Shown one piece after another: positions 1-5,023 of a DNA stretch of 5,023 nucleotides (within the stretch, counting starts at the first letter, position 1; each line of letters begins with the position of its first letter). Position numbers and translations under genes: made by a program. The notes beneath the pieces are model-generated. The model had not been told where the DNA came from, made no database searches, and saw only the letters and a list, made by a program, of their open reading frames with translations. Origin of the DNA: a bacterium (lineage in GTDB: Bacteria; Verrucomicrobiota; Verrucomicrobiae; Limisphaerales; J093); the NCBI GenBank assembly GCA_021839785.1, contig JAKCAB010000877.1:1-5023 (forward strand), given 5' to 3'.

Positions 1-748
1 GCGAGGTACGCCGGACGGACGCCAGGCGCAACTGGGTGACCTTCCCCGGCGAAACGCCCAGCTCCTCGGCCAGCTCTTCGTCGGTGGGTTCGCGGCCGAA
101 CACCTCCTGGAGTTTCATCGCGATGCGGCGCATCCGCGAAATCTTGTCCACGAGGTGGACGGGGAGGCGGATGGTCTTGGCCTGGTTGGCGAGGGCGCGC
201 TTGATGGATTGCTTGATCCACCACGCCGCGTAGGTCGAGAGCTTGCCGCCTTTGGCGGGATCGAAGCGCTCGACCGCCTTCATCAGGCCGAGGTTGCCCT
301 CGTTGATCAGGTCGAGCAGCGGCAGGCCGAGGCCGTCGTAGTCGTGGGCGATTTTCACGACCAGCCGCAGGTTGGCCTTGATCATGTGCTCGCGCGCCTT
401 GCGGTCACCCCGCTTGATCCGTGCGGCCAGCTCGATCTCCTCCTGGACGGTGAGCAACTTCACCTGCCCGATCTCGCGCAGGTAGAGCTTGATCGCCGAA
501 TCGGCGTCGTAACTGCCGCGCTCGCGCGCATTCGCCTCGATCGCCGCCTCGTCACGCGGCACGGCCACGGGTGCGGGGGGCGGCGGCACCGGGGCAGCGA
601 CCGAGGCAGGTGGCGCGGGCGGCGGCGGAGTGGGACGCCGGCGGGGGCGGCGCTGGACAACACGGCCCTCCGACTGGCGCCCGCGATTGGTGCGCTGGGT
701 CGGTCGGGTTGAGGAGGCGGAGCGACCTGCTTTACTCTGGCCCGGCAT
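1..748 (-). CDS. RNA polymerase sigma factor, sigma-70 family (RpoD/SigA-like), 3'-truncated by window edge
   Basis: A sigma-70 family factor that directs RNA polymerase to promoters. 249 residues are visible from ATG at 746-748 on the minus strand; the frame runs off the left edge. Residues 1-65 form a basic, then proline-rich tail with an RRPRRRP patch and PPPP runs. Region 1.2 is near 82-100 (SAIKLYLREIGQ). Region 2 spans about 101-190: the core-binding part is DLINEGNLGLMKAVERFD (146-163) and the melting/-10 part is STYAAWWIKQSIKR (171-184). Region 3 starts after KTIRLPVHLVDKI (191-203) and continues through GREPTDEELAEELGVS. The rest of region 3 and region 4 (-35 recognition) lie outside. 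There is no acidic region 1.1, so it could be a primary or a group 2 factor. GTG codons at 566-568 or 560-562 are alternative starts that would remove the tail. No strong Shine-Dalgarno is seen. It is divergent from the downstream transporter. Family assignment is firm; primary versus alternative status is open. Confidence 0.95.
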   Translation of the reverse strand, partial: MPGQSKAGRSASSTRPTQRTNRGRQSEGRVVQRRPRRRPTPPPPAPPASVAAPVPPPPAPVAVPRDEAAIEANARERGSYDADSAIKLYLREIGQVKLLTVQEEIELAARIKRGDRKAREHMIKANLRLVVKIAHDYDGLGLPLLDLINEGNLGLMKAVERFDPAKGGKLSTYAAWWIKQSIKRALANQAKTIRLPVHLVDKISRMRRIAMKLQEVFGREPTDEELAEELGVSPGKVTQLRLASVRRTS

Positions 749-800
749 AGGCTGGCGTAGAGTGGGAGTTGGGCCGGGCGGCTTCAAGCAAATGTTGCTT

Positions 801-940
801 CAGCCCGAATTTTGAAGCACGCCCGCTCCCGGGCGTCGCGGGACGCGCCCTCGCAGCCAGCACCTTGGGACCGCGTCTGGATTGCGGCGCCGAAAGCATT
901 TCCGCCCCCCCGGACTTTTCCGCGAAGGCGTGCTTCCCGG
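801..940. repeat. Palindrome-rich intergenic element (degenerate copy of the 2447-2643 element)
   Basis: This non-coding stretch lies between the divergent sigma factor and transporter genes. It opens with an arm at 801-820 (GCCCGAATTTTGAAGCAC at its core), which resembles the arms of the element at 2447-2643. A perfect 7-bp hairpin with a 4-base loop follows at 819-836 (ACGCCCG/CGGGCGT). A perfect 10-bp inverted repeat, GAAGCACGCC at 814-823 and GGCGTGCTTC at 927-936, encloses the stretch. In between there is an imperfect stem, CGCA-CCAG pairing with CTGG-TTGCG. The 3' boundary is unclear. Relationship to the second element is inferred from arm similarity and hairpin style only. Confidence 0.5.
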
Positions 941-1034
941 CGAACCGCCGTCGCTTGCTGGAATGGCAGCCCCGGAACCGGGCGCAGAACCCCAAATATG
1001 CTCACCCGCCAAACCTGCGCTACGATGGCGGGCA

Positions 1035-2429
1035 TTGAACTTGTCGCGCCTGTCTGACCCGGTCGCACCGGGCACCCGCGGTGGCCCGCCCTGGTGGCGC
1101 GGGCTGAGCCGGTATCATTGGTTCGTGCTCGCCGTGGCGGCCTTGGGCTGGCTGTTCGACTGCCTGGACCAGCAACTCTTCAACATCGCCCGCGTACCAG
1201 CCATGAAGGACTTGCTGGGCACGGCCGACATGCGCGTGGTGACCGAGTACGGCGGTTATGCCACGTCGATCTTCCTGGTTGGTTGGGCGGCCGGCGGCCT
1301 GGGCTTCGGCATCCTTGGCGACCGCATTGGCCGCGCGCGGACCATGGTGCTCACGATCCTGCTTTACTCGCTGTGCACCGGGCTGAGCGCGTTGGCCACC
1401 GGCTTCTGGGATTTCGCGCTGTACCGGTTTCTCACCGGGCTGGGCGTGGGCGGCGAATGGGCGGTGGGCGTGGCCCTGGTCGCGGAAACCATGCCCGAGC
1501 GCGCCCGGCCGCAGGCGCTGGGCTTGCTGCAAACGTTGTCCACCGTCGGCAACGTGACCGCGGCGCTGATCGCGATGGGGCTGGGTTGGCTCGAACAAAG
1601 CGGCCAGATGGGCAGGCTGGATGTGTGGCGGCTGATGTTTTTGATCGGCGCCGTGCCGGCCTTGCTCACGGTTTTCATCCGCCGGCGGCTCAAGGAACCG
1701 GAGCGATGGCAACACGCGGTGGCCACGGGCGCTGCCCAGAAGCGGGCGGGATCTTACGCGGAACTGTTCGGAAACCCGCGTTGGCGCCGGAACGCAATCG
1801 TTGGCTTTTTGCTGGCGTTCGCGGGCGTGGTGGGGTTGTGGGGCATCCTATTTTTCAGCATCGACCTTATCCGCGCCGTGCTGCGGCAGGCCTTCGCCGG
1901 GGAAAACCTGGAACCCGCGGTGCTGGCCGGTCGGCTCAATCTCTGGGCCGGCATCGCCAGCATCTTGATCAACGTGGGCGCGTTCGCCGGGATGTGGACG
2001 TTCAGCGTGCTGAACGAGCGGATCGGCCGGCGGGCGTCGTTTGCGCTGGCGTTCGGGCTGGCGCTGGTCTGCACCGCGCTGGGGTTCGCGTTCATTCGCA
2101 CGCGCGCGGACATCTTCTGGCTGGTGCCGTTGATGAGCTTCGGGCAATTCGGGCTGTTTGCCGGCTATGCGATCTACCTGCCGGAACTGTTCCCGACCCG
2201 CCTGCGCAGCACCGGGGTTTCGTTCTGCTACAACGTCGGCCGGTTCCTCGCCGCTTTGGGACCGCTCACCTTGGGTCTGCTGACCAGCAAAGTGTTCGGG
2301 CACCTGCCGGGCCTGTTGCCGTTGCGGTACGCGGGCATCTCGCTGTGCGTGGTCTTTCTGATCGGCCTGGCGGCGCTGCCGTTCGCGCCGGAGACCAAAG
2401 GCCGCGGCCTGCCCGACGACGCGGCGTAG
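1035..2429 (+). CDS. MFS transporter (sugar/metabolite:H+ symporter-like), paralogue 1
   Basis: Predicted inner-membrane major facilitator superfamily permease of 464 residues with about 12 hydrophobic helices and a central cytoplasmic loop (about 215-250). Helix 1 (about 28-50) carries GWLFDCLDQ with a D-x-x-D pair. Loop 2-3 has motif A, GILGDRIGR (92-100). Helix 4 has RFLTGLGVGGEW. A degenerate motif A, LNERIGRR, sits at 326-333 in the second half. PELFPTRLR (383-391) and the C-terminal APETKGR (451-457) are typical of sugar-porter and metabolite:H+ symporter branches. The start is uncertain. TTG at 1035 gives an N-terminus close in length to the paralogue; TTG at 1041 has GGCGGG eight bases upstream. 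ATG at 963 or 882 is in frame, but the extra residues read like translated intergenic DNA and have no paralogue counterpart. The stop is TAG at 2427-2429. It converges on the paralogue at 2666-4018. Substrate and exact MFS family are not readable from sequence. Confidence 0.9.
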   Translation: MNLSRLSDPVAPGTRGGPPWWRGLSRYHWFVLAVAALGWLFDCLDQQLFNIARVPAMKDLLGTADMRVVTEYGGYATSIFLVGWAAGGLGFGILGDRIGRARTMVLTILLYSLCTGLSALATGFWDFALYRFLTGLGVGGEWAVGVALVAETMPERARPQALGLLQTLSTVGNVTAALIAMGLGWLEQSGQMGRLDVWRLMFLIGAVPALLTVFIRRRLKEPERWQHAVATGAAQKRAGSYAELFGNPRWRRNAIVGFLLAFAGVVGLWGILFFSIDLIRAVLRQAFAGENLEPAVLAGRLNLWAGIASILINVGAFAGMWTFSVLNERIGRRASFALAFGLALVCTALGFAFIRTRADIFWLVPLMSFGQFGLFAGYAIYLPELFPTRLRSTGVSFCYNVGRFLAALGPLTLGLLTSKVFGHLPGLLPLRYAGISLCVVFLIGLAALPFAPETKGRGLPDDAA

Positions 2430-2446
2430 CGCGCGGAACCGAAGCG

Positions 2447-2643
2447 TTGAACCCGAATTCCGAAGTTGGGGAGCACACCCGCCCTCGGGTGTGGCTGGAC
2501 GTGCTTCGCGTCCAGCGCCTGGGCCACGCGCCGGCCTGGCCGTTGGCCGCCTGGTTTCCGGCGCGAGCCGTTTTCGGCGAGGGCGCCGAAAACTGCATGC
2601 GGAGCGCGGGCGCTCCCCAGTCCACTTCGGTTTTCGGGTTGAA
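2447..2643. repeat. Composite palindromic element with terminal inverted repeats (MITE/REP-like)
   Basis: This element fills the gap between two convergent genes. Imperfect terminal inverted repeats bound it: left arm 2447-2473 (TTGAACCCGAA, CCGAAGT, GGGGAG) and right arm 2613-2643, whose complement reads TTCAACCCGAA, CCGAAGT, TGGGGAG. Five hairpins lie inside or overlap the arms: 8 bp at 2474-2493, loop CCCT; 8 bp at 2494-2516, loop of 7; 8 bp joining 2527-2534 to 2558-2565, with an inner GGCC-GTT-GGCC; 10 bp at 2570-2593 (GTTTTCGGCG, loop AGGG); 6 bp at 2601-2616, loop CGGG. No coding frame here looks real. The design resembles non-autonomous or REP-type repeats. Membership in a dispersed family is inferred from the similar arm at 801-820. 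Confidence 0.7.
2570..2593. terminator. Strong hairpin, possible bidirectional terminator between convergent genes
   Basis: A perfect 10-bp stem (GTTTTCGGCG/CGCCGAAAAC) with loop AGGG lies between the stop codons of the two convergent transporter genes. It is the most stable-looking stem in the gap and could halt transcripts from both sides. Neither strand has a U-tract after the stem, so it is not a classical intrinsic terminator; the role is inferred from position and stem strength. Confidence 0.35.
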
Positions 2644-2665
2644 GCCGGCGCCCGGCGGAGGTGGC

Positions 2666-4018
2666 TCAGTCTTCCGGCAACGGCTGGCCTTTGGTTTCCG
2701 GCGCCCAGATCAGGGTCACCAGACCGAGCACGAAGATGAAGGACAGGATGGTGGCCGCCATCCGGAACGGTTCGGCCACGCCGTGGTCGGACAAAGCTCG
2801 GTTGATATACATCAACGCGGGTGGAAACGCCGCGGCCAGGTAGCGCACGGTGTTGTAGCAGAAACCCACCCCCGTGCCGCGCAGCCGGGTCGGGAACAAC
2901 TCGGGGAAATAAATCGAGTACCCGCCGAAAACCGACAGTTGCGCGAACCCCATCATGGGCAGCATCCAGTACGCGTCCATGCCGCTGCGCAGGTTGCGGA
3001 AAACGAAAATGGTGGCGAACAGGCACAAAATGAAGGCGCCGAAGAACGCCAGCCGCCGGCCCGCGAAGGTGGCCACCAGGGTGAACGTCATCATGCCCAG
3101 GAACGACCCCACGTCCTGCAACGCGGTCCCGTAGCCACGCACCAAGTCCACGACCTTTTGCGGTTCGCCCTGCAAAGCCGTCGAGATCAGTTCCGGCGAG
3201 AAAAAGCCGATGCCCCACAGCCCGGCCATACCGGCCAGACCCAGGCCCACGCCGACGAGCGTGTTGCGCCGCCAGCGGGGATGGCGAAACAGGTCGGGGA
3301 TCGAGCCGAGGTGTTTCGACGGATCGGCGCCGGCGCGCGTTTGCGCCTTGGCCTGTTGCCAGGCCAGCGGTTCCTTCAACAGAAACATGATGGGCACGAT
3401 CAACAACGCCGGCAGCACTCCCACGAAAAAGATCACGCGCCAGCCGCTGAACCCGAACAGGAAGTCCGCCTGCCCCGGCTGGATGCGCGTGCTCAACAGC
3501 GAGCCGATGATGTTCCCGCTCGCCGACAGCGCCTGGAGCGAACCCAGCGCCAGCGATCGGAATCCCGCCGGCACGCTTTCGGCCACCAGCGTCGTGGCCG
3601 CCCCGAACATCCCGCCCACGCCCAACCCCACCAGGAACCGGTACGCCAGAAAATCGTAGCCGGACTGCGCCAGGCCCGACAAGCCGGTGAAGCCGGAATA
3701 CACCAGGAGCGTGACGACCATCGTTTTCACGCGCCCCCACCGGTCGCTCATCATGCCGAAAATGATGCCACCAGTGGCCCAGCCGATCATCATCGAGGCG
3801 GTGGCCAGCCCGCCCCAGTCCTTGACATCGGTGGCGGAAGCGGCGCGGCCCAGGACTTCGCGCAACGCCGGTTCGCGGGCCAGCGCGAAAATGCGTTGGT
3901 CCATGCAATCGAACAGCCAGCCTGCCGACGCGATAAGGACGACCAGCCAATGGTAAGAGGTGACGCCGGCAAAGACGCTGGTTTTGCCAGGTGAGGTGGC
4001 AGGCGAGGCGGTATGCAT
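2666..4018 (-). CDS. MFS transporter (sugar/metabolite:H+ symporter-like), paralogue 2
   Basis: Predicted inner-membrane MFS permease of 450 residues, from ATG at 4016-4018 to TGA at 2666-2668. It has about 12 hydrophobic helices and a central hydrophilic loop at about 215-250. Helix 1 carries YHW (22-24) and GWLFDCMDQ (33-41). Motif A in loop 2-3 is GMMSDRWGR (88-96), with Ser where the first paralogue has Gly. Helix 4 has YRFLVGLGVGG. PELFPTRLR is at 372-380 and APETKG at 439-444. The protein aligns with the plus-strand transporter along its whole length, so the two are paralogues, but the helix 4-5 region (MFGAATTLVAESVP versus EWAVGVALVAETMP) and the second-half motif A differ, suggesting different substrates. 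The start gives a 21-residue lead before YHW; no strong Shine-Dalgarno is visible. Alternative family readings are sugar porter or aromatic-acid/metabolite symporter; the substrate is unknown. Confidence 0.95.
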   Translation of the reverse strand: MHTASPATSPGKTSVFAGVTSYHWLVVLIASAGWLFDCMDQRIFALAREPALREVLGRAASATDVKDWGGLATASMMIGWATGGIIFGMMSDRWGRVKTMVVTLLVYSGFTGLSGLAQSGYDFLAYRFLVGLGVGGMFGAATTLVAESVPAGFRSLALGSLQALSASGNIIGSLLSTRIQPGQADFLFGFSGWRVIFFVGVLPALLIVPIMFLLKEPLAWQQAKAQTRAGADPSKHLGSIPDLFRHPRWRRNTLVGVGLGLAGMAGLWGIGFFSPELISTALQGEPQKVVDLVRGYGTALQDVGSFLGMMTFTLVATFAGRRLAFFGAFILCLFATIFVFRNLRSGMDAYWMLPMMGFAQLSVFGGYSIYFPELFPTRLRGTGVGFCYNTVRYLAAAFPPALMYINRALSDHGVAEPFRMAATILSFIFVLGLVTLIWAPETKGQPLPED

Positions 4019-4079
4019 GATGGTGGCGCTCAGGCTCGGTTCAACGTCGGACCGGCAAAACGACCGGGATTTGCGGGCG

Positions 4080-4109
4080 AGTCTCCGCGACGGCAGAACA
4101 CCATGTCAA
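4080..4109 (-). promoter_or_regulatory. Candidate sigma-70 promoter for the minus-strand MFS gene
   Basis: On the minus strand a perfect -35 hexamer TTGACA lies at 4104-4109. After an 18-base spacer a weak -10-like GAGACT (3 of 6 consensus positions) lies at 4080-4085. This would start transcription near 4073, about 55 bases before the ATG at 4018, and would give the transporter its own promoter separate from the upstream cyclase gene. The -10 is poor, so this is tentative. Confidence 0.35.
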
Positions 4110-4190
4110 GGTCAGGCGCCGAGCCCGCAAGTTTTTCGCGCCTCCGCCGGTTGGGCACCGACTAACCACCGTCGTGCCGTCACCGCCAGC

Positions 4191-5023
4191 TCACTTTCGC
4201 CCGGTCAAAAACCAGGTGGTCATCCGGCCCTTGCCTTTGATCTCGGTCTCGCCCCGACACTCGAACGTGTATGTCTCGCGCAGCCGCTCGTAGGTGGCCG
4301 GCGCCACCTGGATACGCCCCGGCAGGCTGTGGCTTTCCATCCGGCTCGCGGTGTTCACCGTGTCGCCCCAGAGATCGTAGTTGAACTTGTGCCGGCCGAT
4401 GATGCCCGCAATGACCGGCCCGGTGCTGATGCCCACGCGAATGCGGATGGGCGGGCGGACCGCCGCAAAGCTGCGCTCGATGGTTTCGACCATGTTGAGC
4501 GCCACCTCCGCCACCGCCTCGGCGTGGTCGGGACGCGGCGTGGGCAACCCACCCACCACCATGTACGCGTCTCCGATGGTCTTGATCTTCTCGAGCCCTT
4601 GCGCCTCCGCCAGCCCGTCGAACGCCGAGAAGATGTCGTCCAAGAGCCGCACCACCGCGACCGACTCGACCTGGGCGGACAACGCGGTGAACCCCACCAA
4701 GTCCGCGAACAACACGGTAACTTCGGGCAGGCTGTCCACAATGGTGGTTTCGCCGCGCTTCAACCGGTCTGCGATCGGCCGGGGCAACACGTTCAACAAA
4801 AGCGACTCGGACTTGTGCCGCTCGCTTTCAAGCGCCGCAAGGTAGGCCGTTTCCTGCTGCCTCAGCCGGCTTTTTTCGAGACACGCGCCGATGCGGGCGC
4901 GCAGCAGGACGGCGTTGAACGGTTTGGCCAGGTAATCCTCCGCGCCCATCAAGATGCACCGGACCACGCTGTCCATTTCGTCGAGCGCGGAAAGCATGAT
5001 CACCGGCAGGTGCCGCAGCGCGG
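4191..5023 (-). CDS. Response-regulator receiver domain fused to class III adenylate cyclase, 5'-truncated by window edge
   Basis: Probably a cytoplasmic signalling enzyme that makes cAMP from ATP under control of a phosphorelay. 276 complete residues are visible; the gene enters from the right edge and ends at TGA 4191-4193. Residues 1-42 are the end of a receiver domain: LPVIMLSA (conserved Ser11) and GAEDYLAKPF (conserved Lys33-Pro). The phospho-acceptor Asp lies outside. A polar helical linker (about 45-85, ending NVLPRPIADRLKRGE) leads to the cyclase domain (about 98-276). Metal-binding Asp107 (LFADLVGFT) and Asp151 (TIGDAYMVV) are present. Lys147 (EKIKTIGD) and Asp216 (YDLWGD) are the adenine-specifying pair; guanylate cyclases have Glu and Cys there. 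Asn223 and Arg227 (NTASRM) complete the catalytic set. The GTG at 5001-5003 is inside the receiver strand PVIMLSA and is not the start. A 172-bp gap separates it from the MFS gene downstream on the same strand. Confidence 0.95.
   Translation of the reverse strand, partial: ALRHLPVIMLSALDEMDSVVRCILMGAEDYLAKPFNAVLLRARIGACLEKSRLRQQETAYLAALESERHKSESLLLNVLPRPIADRLKRGETTIVDSLPEVTVLFADLVGFTALSAQVESVAVVRLLDDIFSAFDGLAEAQGLEKIKTIGDAYMVVGGLPTPRPDHAEAVAEVALNMVETIERSFAAVRPPIRIRVGISTGPVIAGIIGRHKFNYDLWGDTVNTASRMESHSLPGRIQVAPATYERLRETYTFECRGETEIKGKGRMTTWFLTGRK

Noticed and set aside
155..712. A 185-codon plus-strand frame
   Set aside because: It lies entirely antisense to the well-conserved sigma factor and shows no domain.
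749..790. Promoter for the sigma factor gene (TTGAAG at 782-787 on the minus strand)
   Set aside because: No acceptable -10 hexamer lies at 16-19 bases from it.
882..1034. N-terminal extension of the plus-strand transporter from ATG 882 (or ATG 963)
   Set aside because: The extra residues have no counterpart in the paralogue, lack a signal or membrane segment, and partly overlap the palindromic element; retained only as alternative starts.
2474..2616. CRISPR-like array
   Set aside because: The hairpin units differ in sequence and size and there is no repeat-spacer periodicity.
1848..3950. A 700-codon open frame on the minus strand
   Set aside because: It is out of frame with the real minus-strand transporter and continues antisense into the plus-strand one; the product is Arg/Gly/Pro-rich without recognisable motifs.
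1094..3994. A 966-codon open frame on the plus strand
   Set aside because: It runs in a different frame through the plus-strand transporter, through the palindromic gap and antisense through the second transporter. Its product is Arg/Ala/Gly/Gln-rich with no domain; it is a high-GC artefact.
4019..4190. Intrinsic terminator or small RNA after the cyclase gene
   Set aside because: Only short 4-5 bp pairings were found and no stem followed by a U-tract; apart from the candidate promoter I see nothing definite here.
4381..4845. A 154-codon plus-strand frame
   Set aside because: Antisense to the cyclase catalytic domain, low-complexity Ser/Ala/Thr-rich product; the cyclase frame explains this sequence.

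Overview
The window is GC-rich and bacterial. The best clue to the source is the sigma factor at the left edge. Its region 2 wording (LLDLINEGNLGLMKAVERF, GGKLSTYAAWWIKQSIKR) is the form I associate with Verrucomicrobiota, especially the Pedosphaera/Limisphaera group. Long antisense reading frames and arrays of small palindromes between genes fit such a genome. The assignment is from recall of family sequences, not a search.

Layout from left to right: (1) a sigma-70 family sigma factor on the minus strand, from the left edge to 748, with its 3' part (region 4) outside the window; (2) a divergent intergenic gap, about 749-1034, holding a palindrome-rich element; (3) an MFS transporter on the plus strand, about 1035-2429; (4) a 236-bp convergent gap filled by a 197-bp composite palindromic element with imperfect terminal inverted repeats; (5) a second MFS transporter on the minus strand, 2666-4018, clearly a paralogue of the first; (6) a 172-bp gap with a candidate TTGACA-type promoter for the second transporter; (7) a response-regulator/class III adenylate cyclase fusion on the minus strand, 4191 to the right edge, with its 5' part outside the window.

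The two transporters are 464 and 450 residues, have a predicted 12-helix MFS architecture and share unusual wording (YHW, GWLFDC-DQ, PELFPTRLR, APETKG). They face each other tail to tail. Their substrate cannot be read from the sequence. Nothing in the sequence ties the sigma factor or the cyclase to the transporters functionally; they look like independent transcription units.

I do not see a new multi-gene system here. The most unusual content is non-coding: two related palindromic intergenic elements that look like members of a dispersed repeat family. No rRNA, tRNA, CRISPR array, transposase or integrase gene was recognised.
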